Assembly: GCA_043721915.1 (NCBI GenBank)
Contig: JAYSPV010000051.1
Coordinates: 21,773-85,772, forward strand
Source: UBA668 sp043721915
Lineage (GTDB): Bacteria; Actinomycetota; Acidimicrobiia; Acidimicrobiales; Ilumatobacteraceae
Direction of reading: 5' to 3'
DNA length: 64,000 nucleotides
In this document: positions 33,448 to 40,638 of the stretch, piece after piece
Layout: the number at the start of each line of letters is the position of its first letter
Position numbering within the stretch: position 1 is the stretch's first letter
Notes under the pieces: model-generated
Seen by the model: only the letters and a program-made list of their open reading frames with translations
Databases searched by the model: none
Told to the model about the DNA's origin: nothing
Program-made: the position numbers and the translations under genes

Positions 33448-33993
33448 TCAGACCTGGCGGCCGAGGAACTTCAGGAACTCGGTCTGAGCGTCGTCACCCT
33501 CGGCAGCCTCGATCTTCGGGCCGAACACGCCGGGCATGCGGATCATCGCGTCCATCGGCTTGAGCCCGCTGTAGGCGCCGGCGACGGCGTCGGCATCGAG
33601 TTGCTCGTCGCCGCCGACTGCGCGGGCGAGATCCCAGGTGTGGACCAGGATGTCGGTGCACATCAAGCGGCCGATCGCCTGCTCGGCGGGCATCGGGCCG
33701 AACGGGCCCTGCACAGTGGTGCTGAGGTCGGCGGTGGAAACCGCCGCGAGTGCTGCATCGCGGGCGGCGTTCCAGCTGCCGACCGGGTCGGCGGCGTCGG
33801 CCTCGACAGCGGTGCTGCCAGTGAGGCCGGCGACGATGCCGTTCATCCCGCCGACGACGTGGCCGACGACGTCGGCAGCGGTCCAGCCGTCACAGGGGGC
33901 GGCGTTGCCCCAGGCATCGGCCGGCGCGGCCTGCACGCGGGCATCGAAACTGTCGACGAGTTGGGTGTAGCGGGCGATCACTTCTTGGCTCAT
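33448..33993 (-). CDS. TIGR03086-type metal-binding protein (DinB/mycothiol-isomerase fold)
   Basis: This 181-aa four-helix-bundle protein has the pattern of actinobacterial TIGR03086/MDMPI_N proteins. Visible segments are APCDGWTAADVVGHVVGGMN (first His ligand) and RLMCTDILVHTWDLARAVG (second His ligand). Related enzymes are mycothiol-dependent isomerases or S-transferases, so a thiol-dependent detoxification role is possible but unproven. The start is ATG 33993. It is full length for the family. Confidence 0.85.
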   Translation of the reverse strand: MSQEVIARYTQLVDSFDARVQAAPADAWGNAAPCDGWTAADVVGHVVGGMNGIVAGLTGSTAVEADAADPVGSWNAARDAALAAVSTADLSTTVQGPFGPMPAEQAIGRLMCTDILVHTWDLARAVGGDEQLDADAVAGAYSGLKPMDAMIRMPGVFGPKIEAAEGDDAQTEFLKFLGRQV

Positions 33994-34035
33994 GCACGCG
34001 AACGTACACCCAGTTACCCCCGACAGGGCCAGCGG

Positions 34036-35220
34036 TCAGCTGGCCTTTGCGGCCGCCCGTGGGAACACGCGCAGGAAGTTCGCCGAGTTGAACTTGTCGC
34101 TCACCGACTGCGGCATGCGTTGGAGGCTGGCCTCGAAGCGGGCGATCGGGTCGCGGCCGCCTTCGGTGTGCGGGTAGTCGCTGGAGAACAGGTACAGCTC
34201 GTCGTTGGACTGGTCGACGCAGCGGGCCACGTCTTCGAACACGAACGGGGTGAAGCCCATCTGCTCGGTGATCTGCTCGGAGGGTGTGCGGGTGAACCGC
34301 TTCAGCCCGTCGTCCACCCTCGAGTACGCCTTGTGGATGTGGTCCAGCTGCACCAGCATCTGGGGCACCCAGCCGGCGCCGAGCTCCACCGAGGCCAGCT
34401 TCAGCTGCGGGAAGTCCTCCAGCACGCCGTCGAGCACCATCATCGACACGAACGTCTCGATGCCCTGGTGCAGCACCGCTGCGTCGCGTGCGCGCACGTT
34501 CTCGCCGCCGCCCATCCAGTCGCGGGTTGCGGCGCGGCCGTTGTTGCTCCACGCCGTGCCGAGCTGCAACGGGTTGCCGCCGACGTGGAACACGACCGGC
34601 ACCTGGGCCTCCTGCAGCATCGCCCAGATCGGGTAGAAGTCCACGTGGGTGGGGGAGCGTTCGCCGGCCAGGCGGTGCGGCACCCACATCGCTTCCAGAC
34701 CGTGCTCCAGTGCCCACTGCACCTCGGCGATGGCCAGCTCCGGGTTCTCCAACGGGATCGCGGCGACACCCATCAGCCGCTCGTCGATCGAGCAGAAGTC
34801 GGCCATGTGGCGGTTGTGGGCGCGGGCGCCGCCGTAGCGCAGGCGGTCCTCGATCTTGCTGCTCGGGCTGAACGGCATGTGCAGGCTGTGCGTCGCGAAC
34901 ACCAGCTGCTTGACGAAGCCGAGCATGTCGGAGGCGACGACGCGGTCGTGCTTGTCGAACGAGCCGAGTGCCTGGATCTCCTTGACGTCCTGGATCATCC
35001 GGTCGCCGAGCGCCACGAGCGAGCGCTTGTGTTCCTCGCTGTGCCGCTTGCCGTTGCCGACGATGACGGCGACCTCTTCGTCGGTGACGATCGAGCGGCC
35101 GTAGTCCACCAGCGGCAATTCGTCGCGCAGATCGGGGTCCGCGTACGCCCGCAGGAAGTCGGGCAGCTCCATGATGTGCGTGTCGGCGTCGTACAGCACA
35201 CGGTCACCGGCGTAGGTCAT
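34036..35220 (-). CDS. Amidohydrolase-2 family metal-dependent hydrolase
   Basis: This 394-aa TIM-barrel protein belongs to the ACMSD/o-pyrocatechuate-decarboxylase-like amidohydrolase-2 group. VLYDADTHIMELPDFL carries the first metal residues, VPVVFHVGGNPLQ the barrel His, and LYLFSSDYPHTEGG the late Asp and His. The substrate is unknown; actinobacteria have many paralogs acting on aromatic or polyketide-type acids. ATG 35220 is chosen for the strong GGAGG 8 nt upstream; the extra 20 residues of the longer frame are unlikely. It is divergent from the MerB-like gene, with 71 bp between. Confidence 0.86.
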   Translation of the reverse strand: MTYAGDRVLYDADTHIMELPDFLRAYADPDLRDELPLVDYGRSIVTDEEVAVIVGNGKRHSEEHKRSLVALGDRMIQDVKEIQALGSFDKHDRVVASDMLGFVKQLVFATHSLHMPFSPSSKIEDRLRYGGARAHNRHMADFCSIDERLMGVAAIPLENPELAIAEVQWALEHGLEAMWVPHRLAGERSPTHVDFYPIWAMLQEAQVPVVFHVGGNPLQLGTAWSNNGRAATRDWMGGGENVRARDAAVLHQGIETFVSMMVLDGVLEDFPQLKLASVELGAGWVPQMLVQLDHIHKAYSRVDDGLKRFTRTPSEQITEQMGFTPFVFEDVARCVDQSNDELYLFSSDYPHTEGGRDPIARFEASLQRMPQSVSDKFNSANFLRVFPRAAAKAS

Positions 35221-35291
35221 CGGGTTCCTCCAAGCTCGGGCGAGTCGGCCAAGTGTCGCACGTCGGACGCCGCGCGGCATACGATTGGGGG

Positions 35292-35942
35292 ATGACGCCG
35301 CTCGAGTTCCGGCTCGGGATCTATCGCCACTTCGTCGAGGTCGGCAGCGCGCCCGGCCGCGCCCACCTCGCCACGATCGTCGGCGATCTGGCAGCGACCG
35401 ACGAGCTGCTTCGGCAGTTGCACGAGCAGCACATGCTGGTGCTCGACGACCGCCCCCATCGCCTGGGCGAGATTCGCATGGCGCTGCCGTTCGCCGCCGA
35501 ACCCACCGACTTCCGGGTCACCACCTCACGGGGTGTGTGGTGGGCGAACTGCGCGTGGGATTCGCTGGCGATGTTGGCCGCGCTGCACAGCGACGGTCGC
35601 ATCGAGTCCACCTGGTCGGACAGTGGTGCACCGCTCGAGCTCCGCGTCGTCGATGGCGACCTCGACGACGTCGATGGTTTCATTCACTTCGCTCGGCCGG
35701 CGGTCGTGTGGTGGGACGACATCGTCCTCACTTGAAGCACCATCTGTTTCCTTCGGTCGAAGGAGCTCGAACCCGAGGTTGGTGCCACCGCAACGCTCGC
35801 GCAGATGTGGGAGCTCTCACAGGCGTGGTACGGCGACCGGTTGGATGCGTCGTATGCGCCGAGAAGCCTGGCCGCCACGCAGCAACTGCTCGATGACGTC
35901 GGGTTGACCGCCGCGTTCTGGCAACTCGCTCCAGGTGCGTGA
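35292..35942 (+). CDS. MerB-like (alkylmercury lyase family) putative selenoprotein; in-frame TGA read as Sec148
   Basis: Ordinary gene calling stops at TGA 35733-35735 and gives 147 aa. The same frame stays open to TGA 35940-35942, giving 216 aa with the internal TGA at codon 148. The N-terminal winged-helix part is followed by GVWWANCAWDSLAM, matching E. coli MerB YAWCALDTL, so Cys87 and Asp90 correspond to catalytic Cys96 and Asp99. The TGA falls in WWDDIVLT-x-STICFLRS, aligned to MerB SFCCHVHFFAS, at Cys159. The C-terminal half MWELSQAWYGDRL...VGLTAAFWQL is typical of MerB-like proteins. A GGUC-loop hairpin follows. The alternative is a recent nonsense mutation. TACGAT at 35280-35285 suggests a leaderless start. 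Confidence 0.72.
35749..35764 (+). promoter_or_regulatory. Candidate bacterial SECIS hairpin
   Basis: TCCTTC (35749-35754) pairs perfectly with GAAGGA (35759-35764), plus a U-G pair outside, closing the tetraloop GGTC. The loop starts 19 nt after the in-frame TGA. The E. coli fdhF element also has a GGUC loop, 18 nt after its UGA. Spacing and a leading loop G meet the published bacterial SECIS rules as I know them. No folding program was run. Confidence 0.62.
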
Positions 35943-35981
35943 GGCAGGGCGTCAACGCCGCCGGCAGTAACGTGCCCACAG

Positions 35982-36068
35982 GCCCGGGTGGCGGAATTGG
36001 CAGACGCGGGGGGCTTAAACCCCCCTTCTCGAAAGAGAGTGCGGGTTCGAACCCCGCCCCGGGCACCA
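35982..36068 (+). tRNA. tRNA-Leu (anticodon UAA)
   Basis: The acceptor stem GCCCGGG (35982-35988) pairs with CCCGGGC (36058-36064). The D arm contains TGGCGGAATTGGCAGACG. The anticodon stem GGGGG/CCCCC closes loop CTTAAAC with anticodon TAA, followed by a long variable arm as in class II tRNAs. The T arm is GGGTTCGAACCCC. The A discriminator and CCA are encoded. Confidence 0.95.
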
Positions 36069-36189
36069 CATGTGAGCCGAGATGATGTGTGCTGAAGCCT
36101 CGTCGCTCTGCGGGGGCCTGGTATCCAGGTTCGCTGTCATGCATCGAGAGGCTGTAGACACCGCAGACGAGCGAGCCACCCGACACGGG

Positions 36190-36564
36190 TCAGGCAGTGT
36201 CGTCGGTCCACCGCAGGTGGGTGGAGCGGTGGGGGAGTTCATCGTCGGGAGTCTGTGTCAGGTACACCTTCAGGTCTCTCTTGTTGCCGGGTTTGCCATC
36301 GAAGTTCCCGATGATGACTGCGATCGTGGTCGGTGGGGCGGTCGGCTTCACGTAGATGGACTGGGTGATGTACCCGACGTGAGGTCGTCCCTCGGAGAGA
36401 TACGGATCGAGCTGGCTGTACTCGCCGTCGAAGATCCAGCCATCGGTGGACATCCAGTCTTTGTACGCGGCTGTGAGTTCTTGGATCGTGTACCTGCTGA
36501 CGCGAAAGCCGTCATGGGAGTCGTCGATCGGTTGCGCGGTAGCTGGCACGGGGATCCCGTGCAC
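36190..36564 (-). CDS. Hypothetical protein, possibly a 5'-truncated gene
   Basis: This frame gives 124 aa from GTG 36564 and overlaps the 3' tail of vapC by 53 nt. The body (SRYTIQELTAAYKDWMSTDGW, then YVKPTAPPTTIAVIIGN) looks like a soluble domain with helix then strands. It resembles the extracytoplasmic part of small actinobacterial lipoproteins, yet no signal sequence precedes it. I do not recognise a family. The odd overlap with an extended VapC suggests a junction where two genes were joined and both ends were disturbed. It may be a remnant. Confidence 0.45.
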   Translation of the reverse strand: MHGIPVPATAQPIDDSHDGFRVSRYTIQELTAAYKDWMSTDGWIFDGEYSQLDPYLSEGRPHVGYITQSIYVKPTAPPTTIAVIIGNFDGKPGNKRDLKVYLTQTPDDELPHRSTHLRWTDDTA

Positions 36565-37063
36565 GCCGGAGTCCCCTCGTGTTGAGGGGACTCAAACTCT
36601 CAGCGATTTCGACGGTTGCAGTTGTTGTGATCGGTGCTGCGGCGGCATCGACGGGGTTGGCGACGTGAAAGCCTGCTGAACTCGCTGCTTCGCAGAGGCG
36701 GCGATCGGCACTACTGAACACCTCGGCACCTACGAGGTGTGCAGCCGCGAGATGCACGGCGTCGTAGCCCCGCAGGCTGTACGTCGTGGCTAGATCGCCA
36801 GCCAGTCGCATCAAATCCTCGTCGATCTCGACCACGGACATCTGTGACCACAGCATCTCCAGACCGGCTACCGCGCTGCGGAACGCTGCAGCAGTGATCC
36901 GTCGCTGTCGCTGGGCAGCAGCGAGCGCGGCGCGGGCCTCGACGTGAGCAACCCTGACCGTAGCCAGCACGTCGGGCTCGTCCCAGATCTCGGCGGCCTC
37001 TGCTGTGCCGACTTCGTCGATGAGCAGCTTGATGAGCGTGGACGTGTCGACGTAGGCGATCAC
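36512..37063 (-). CDS. vapC: VapC-type PIN-domain ribonuclease toxin with extended C-terminus
   Basis: The PIN domain begins MIAYVDTSTLIKLLID (first Asp), with HVEARAALA (Glu), LRGYDAVHLAAA (Asp) and FSSADRRLCEAA (last Asp), so the four acidic active-site residues are all present by about residue 128. VapC proteins usually end near residue 135-140, at GFHVANP here. This frame continues to 183 aa through a low-complexity tail (VDAAAAPITTTATVEIAE...) that looks non-native. The start is GTG 37063, overlapping the antitoxin stop as GTGA. VapC toxins cleave tRNA or rRNA. Confidence 0.85.
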   Translation of the reverse strand: MIAYVDTSTLIKLLIDEVGTAEAAEIWDEPDVLATVRVAHVEARAALAAAQRQRRITAAAFRSAVAGLEMLWSQMSVVEIDEDLMRLAGDLATTYSLRGYDAVHLAAAHLVGAEVFSSADRRLCEAASSAGFHVANPVDAAAAPITTTATVEIAESLSPLNTRGLRRARDPRASYRATDRRLP

Positions 37064-37344
37064 TGGCGCTGCTCGGCCACCAACTCGCTGACCGGGCCGG
37101 ATGCTCGGAGTGGCACTGGACGTTGGCGCACCTTCGACGTCGGTGGGCGAACGAGACCGGCTTCGATCAACGCTGCGAGTTTGTCCGTCGGCTCATCGGC
37201 GAGGCCGCTGAGCCGGGCGATGGGTCGACCGCGGTCGGTCACGACGACCTCGATGCCTGCCTCGACCTGATCGAGGTAGCGACTGAGGTTGTTCTTGAGG
37301 TCGCGAACCCCGACCTCGATCCGTGTCGATGTGGCTACCTTCAT
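37060..37344 (-). CDS. vapB: VapB antitoxin (Phd/YefM family)
   Basis: This 94-aa antitoxin has the Phd/YefM DNA-binding N-terminus EVGVRDLKNNLSRYLDQVEAG and VVVTDRGRPIARL. A disordered C-terminal segment with PPTSKVRQRPVPLRASG wraps the toxin in the family. It should neutralise VapC and repress the operon. It is translationally coupled to vapC. The start is ATG 37344; TACACT 7 nt upstream on the minus strand indicates leaderless transcription. Confidence 0.88.
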   Translation of the reverse strand: MKVATSTRIEVGVRDLKNNLSRYLDQVEAGIEVVVTDRGRPIARLSGLADEPTDKLAALIEAGLVRPPTSKVRQRPVPLRASGPVSELVAEQRQ

Positions 37345-37351
37345 GAAGTCG

Positions 37352-37357
37352 AGTGTA
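37352..37357 (-). promoter_or_regulatory. Leaderless -10 box of vapBC
   Basis: On the minus strand TACACT ends 7 nt before the vapB ATG. It overlaps the palindrome GTAGCTAC (37355-37362), a plausible VapB operator. The rest of the 37345-37607 gap shows no gene I can support. Confidence 0.45.
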
Positions 37358-37607
37358 GCTACTTGCAGCGGTGATATCGCGGGCTGTTCCCCGAATCGTG
37401 CTCCGAGTCGGGATCAGGAGTGTTCGGTGCCCTACTTCGCCGGAGCGATCGCGACCTGCCCATTCCTGCACAGGACTTGGCCGCACGGAATGGACCGCAG
37501 CGGACGAGACCGGATGAGACGGACGACGACGGTGGATGTGAGCAGGTCAGATGGACTCTGCCGGGTCTGCAAGCCGTGCGGGGTCTACGGGGCTCTTCGC
37601 GAGAGGG

Positions 37608-38477
37608 CTACATCTCGGGGACGTGAACTGACTCGGCGGAGCCACCGAGCGCGTCGGCGAGTTCGTCGAACGTCCACTGCTCCTGGCGACGCACCCAGGT
37701 CTCTCGGGGGTGCTGCCAGAGCGCGAGCTTCGATCCGTTGAACGTGACGAGCTGGCTTCGCAGGTGATCGGCTGCTGGGCTGCACAGGTAGACCACCACG
37801 CCGGCGATGTCGGCCGGGTCGCCGAAGCCGATCGATCGTGGCGACGGCGGTTCAGTGCCCCGATTCTCGGCGCGCTGTCGAACGCCCTCGAACACCACCT
37901 GGGTCATGTCGGTCTCCGCCACCGGCCACAACGCGTTGGTGCGGATGCCGAAACGTCGGAGCTCGACGTCCCACGAGTAGAGCATCCCCATCACGCCCGC
38001 CTTCGATGCCGCGTAGTTGGTCTGACCCACCGACCCGACGAACGCCGAGCCGGAGATCACCTGCAGCAGCAGGCCGTGTCCCTGCTGGCGCATCGCTCGT
38101 ACGGCATGACGGCTCACCGACCACGTTCCCCGGAGGTTGACGGCGATCACCTCGTCGAACTCCTCGGGGGTCATGTTCGCGAGCGTGCGGTCGCGCACGA
38201 TCCCGGCGTTGTTGACCACGGCGTCGAGCCCGCCGAACGTGCTGACCGCCGTGTCGACGAGCGCTTCTGCTACTGCATCGTCGGCGACCGACCCCACGAC
38301 ACCCACGGCAGCGCCGCCCGCCGCAATGATGCCGGCGACCACCTCGTCGACGAGCGCGCCGGTCGTGCCGTTGACGACGACGTGCGCACCCTGTGCCGCC
38401 AGCCCTTCAGCGAAGGCGCGGCCGAGGCCACGCGTCGATCCGGTCACGATGATGCGTCGCCCTGCCACGTGGTGCAT
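37608..38477 (-). CDS. SDR family oxidoreductase
   Basis: This 289-aa short-chain dehydrogenase/reductase has cofactor motif IIVTGSTRGLGRAFAEG (TGxxxGxG), NNAGIVRDRTLANM, catalytic Ser in ISGSAFVG and the YAASK active-site motif. The alanine/threonine-rich loop after the glycine motif (VVNGTTGALVD) suggests NADP or NAD ambiguity. A roughly 45-residue C-terminal extension (RSQLVTFNGSKLALWQHPRETW) is like that of actinobacterial steroid or acyl-CoA SDRs. The start is ATG 38477 at the domain start. The substrate is unknown. Confidence 0.87.
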   Translation of the reverse strand: MHHVAGRRIIVTGSTRGLGRAFAEGLAAQGAHVVVNGTTGALVDEVVAGIIAAGGAAVGVVGSVADDAVAEALVDTAVSTFGGLDAVVNNAGIVRDRTLANMTPEEFDEVIAVNLRGTWSVSRHAVRAMRQQGHGLLLQVISGSAFVGSVGQTNYAASKAGVMGMLYSWDVELRRFGIRTNALWPVAETDMTQVVFEGVRQRAENRGTEPPSPRSIGFGDPADIAGVVVYLCSPAADHLRSQLVTFNGSKLALWQHPRETWVRRQEQWTFDELADALGGSAESVHVPEM

Positions 38478-38670
38478 CCGGTGAACCTTACGCGACACCT
38501 GGTGATGCGTCGATCGCCGGTCATCTCTCTGTACACCCCATGCGGTCACTGACACTCGTGGTCGCCGTCCTCGCCCAGCGACGAGCGCCCGCAAGATGGG
38601 ATGCTGCTGAGCCGATGATGACCTTCACACACGGGGCATTGACGAGCAACCGGACAGCCATGAGCAAGTT

Positions 38671-38718
38671 CGTTCACAATCATGAAAGCGAACGAGCTTG
38701 CGCATTCATGAATGTGCA
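38671..38718. promoter_or_regulatory. Two TCATGA-centred operators upstream of hipBA
   Basis: The site at 38671-38694 has CGTTC and GAACG arms around TCATGA. The site at 38699-38718 has a perfect core CATTCATGAATG with TGC and GCA flanks. Both are centred on TCATGA, 26 bp apart, and lie 16 nt before the hipB-like ATG. This matches the multi-operator arrangement used by HipB regulators. Confidence 0.6.
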
Positions 38719-38733
38719 GGTACGCTCTCAACC

Positions 38734-38994
38734 ATGAAGATCCGAACGGTGAACGAGCTCGGAGTAACGATCCGACGAGCGCGCAAGCAGCGCGGCTGGA
38801 CGCAGGACGATCTCGCTGTGCGCGCCGGCATCAGCCGACGGACGTTGGTGGCGCTCGAGGGTGGCAACCCACGGGGCGAGATCGGCATCGTTGTTCGTGT
38901 GATCGCAGCCCTCGATCGTGAGCTGGCGATCGCCGAGCGCTCCAGCGGGGGAGGCGACGATCTGCTCGGCCACGTTCAAGGAGCCGGTGAGTGA
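38734..38994 (+). CDS. HipB-like XRE-family antitoxin
   Basis: This 86-aa protein is a single helix-turn-helix domain: NELGVTIRRARKQRGWTQDDL, AVRAGISRRTLVALEGGNPRG and IGIVVRVIAALDREL. It is the right size and position for HipB, the repressor and antitoxin of HipA kinases. The start is ATG 38734, just after two palindromic operators. Its stop overlaps the hipA GTG start as GTGA. Confidence 0.86.
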   Translation: MKIRTVNELGVTIRRARKQRGWTQDDLAVRAGISRRTLVALEGGNPRGEIGIVVRVIAALDRELAIAERSSGGGDDLLGHVQGAGE

Positions 38995-40244
38995 TCCGCG
39001 ACCTTGCAACGTTCATCGACGGGCGGCGCGCAGGAACTGTCTCCCAGGACCGCAACGGCCGGCTGCGGTACGTGTACGACGCGGACTACCCGGCCGAGGC
39101 GACGCCGATGTCGCCCAGGCTGACCGTCGCCGGCGGTGAATACACCCATGCGGAGGTGGCACCGTTCGTCGCCGGCCTTCTGCCGGACAACGACCAGGTC
39201 CTCGATCGTTGGGGTCGGCTGTTCGGGGTGTTGCCGCGCAATGCATTCGCGATCCTTGCTCACGTCGGTTCCGATTGCGCTGGTGCGGTGCAGTTCGTGC
39301 CGTCCGACGCCGTTGGCGAACTCGACACCGGGACACTCGAGGCACTGACCACCTCCGACATCGCCCAGATGCTGCGCGACCTGCGCACCGATCCCTACAC
39401 CTGGCAACAACCTGCGGGGGCACGAGGAGGGCACTTCTCACTCGCCGGCGCCCAGACCAAGTTCGCGCTGCACCGAACGGCCGATGGGTGGGCGCGTCCA
39501 TCCGGGCGTATCCCCACGACGCATATCTTCAAACCGGCGATCCCCGGGATCGCGCATCACGACCTCAACGAGCATCTGTGTCTGAAGGCAGCGCAGCGGC
39601 TCGGGTTGCTGGCCGCCTCGTCCGAGCTTGCCCGGTTCGACGACGAGCGGGTGTTCGTCGTCGAACGCTACGACCGGCGCCGGGTCAATGGTGAGCTGCG
39701 TCGGCTGCACCAGGTCGACATGTGTCAGACCCTCGGCGTGATGCCCGACCTCAAGTACCAGCGCGACGGTGGCCCCGGCCCGGCCGACATCATCACCGCG
39801 ATCCGCTCGGTGTTCGCCGGCGAGGCCGACGTCGACCGATTCGTGCAGGCGCTGATCTTCAACTGGCTGATCGCCGGCACCGACGCCCATGCCAAGAACT
39901 ACGGCCTGGTGCTCAGTGGCACCAACGCCCGCCTTGCACCGCTCTACGACGTGGCGTCCGCCCTCGTGATGCCCGAGTGGAACTGGCACAAGTTGGAGCT
40001 CGCGATGCGCATCAACAAGCAGGGCAAGTTCAAGTACCTGCGCATCGAGGACTGGAAGAAGTTCGCTACGTCGGCGAACGTCGACTTTGGCGTCATCGAG
40101 ACGGCCATCGCCGAGTACTCGCCGGCCCTCGTCGACGCGGTCGCCGACGCAGCGCGTCGGATGGACCTCGATGCCGACGAGCGAGCGTTCGCTGCTCGTT
40201 TCACCGATGCACTCGCTGAGCACATCTCGAGGGTGTTCCGCTGA
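38991..40244 (+). CDS. HipA-family serine/threonine kinase toxin
   Basis: This 417-aa kinase has the HipA N-terminal subdomain (ATFIDGRRAGTVSQD, then GLLPDNDQVLDRWG). The HipA core includes FSLAGAQTKFAL (phosphate loop with Lys), THIFKPAIPG, and catalytic IFNWLIAGTDAHAKNYGL. LAPLYDVASAL holds the Asp of the DFG-equivalent. HipA kinases phosphorylate aminoacyl-tRNA synthetases and slow growth. It is full length and coupled to the HipB-like gene. The start is GTG 38991. Confidence 0.9.
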   Translation: MIRDLATFIDGRRAGTVSQDRNGRLRYVYDADYPAEATPMSPRLTVAGGEYTHAEVAPFVAGLLPDNDQVLDRWGRLFGVLPRNAFAILAHVGSDCAGAVQFVPSDAVGELDTGTLEALTTSDIAQMLRDLRTDPYTWQQPAGARGGHFSLAGAQTKFALHRTADGWARPSGRIPTTHIFKPAIPGIAHHDLNEHLCLKAAQRLGLLAASSELARFDDERVFVVERYDRRRVNGELRRLHQVDMCQTLGVMPDLKYQRDGGPGPADIITAIRSVFAGEADVDRFVQALIFNWLIAGTDAHAKNYGLVLSGTNARLAPLYDVASALVMPEWNWHKLELAMRINKQGKFKYLRIEDWKKFATSANVDFGVIETAIAEYSPALVDAVADAARRMDLDADERAFAARFTDALAEHISRVFR

Positions 40245-40345
40245 CCCTGCTCCTGTGTCGTGCGTGGAGGGGAGATGCCGAAGATGTCGGCGACCTCGGC
40301 GACAGTGAACGCGCGCCGCTCGTCGGGAGCGGGGTGTGTTCGTGC

Positions 40346-40567
40346 TCAGTCGGCGCAGGCGTCCGAGCAGACGGTGCACGCCGCGCCAGGCTCGGTGAGG
40401 ATGACGCCGACCTCGCCGTCAGCAGCAGCGAGTGAGCCAGCGGGATGGGTCAGTCGGAACCTGCACTCGACGGTCCCGTCGGGCCATCGGACGCCGGTGA
40501 GGTCGGCGGGGACAGATTGGCTTCCGCCGGCTTCGAATGTCCGTTGAGATGATGAGTTCGTGGACAT
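40346..40567 (-). CDS. Small Cys-containing hypothetical protein downstream of copB
   Basis: This 73-aa product starts MSTNSSSQRTFEAGGSQ. Its middle reads DGTVECRFRL and the C-terminus has ACTVCSDACAD, so four Cys could bind a metal. It lies 71 nt downstream of the copper ATPase gene on the same strand. The context suggests a small metal-binding accessory protein, but no family is recognised and the coding call rests on frame quality alone. The start is ATG 40567. Confidence 0.45.
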   Translation of the reverse strand: MSTNSSSQRTFEAGGSQSVPADLTGVRWPDGTVECRFRLTHPAGSLAAADGEVGVILTEPGAACTVCSDACAD

Positions 40568-40638
40568 CGGATTGGATGATACGAGGGAGTGGACGCTCAG
40601 CCCTGGAGAGTGGCGAGGGTGATCGCCAGCTGGTCGCA

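Noticed and set aside
35292..35735. MerB-like gene as a normal 147-aa protein ending at the first TGA
   Set aside because: The protein would lack the C-terminal third of the family and the second catalytic residue, while the downstream codons continue the family sequence in frame.
35736..35942. Frameshifted or degraded merB pseudogene
   Set aside because: No frameshift is needed: the same frame is open on both sides of a single TGA. A simple nonsense mutation cannot be fully excluded, but the exact catalytic position and the hairpin favour Sec.
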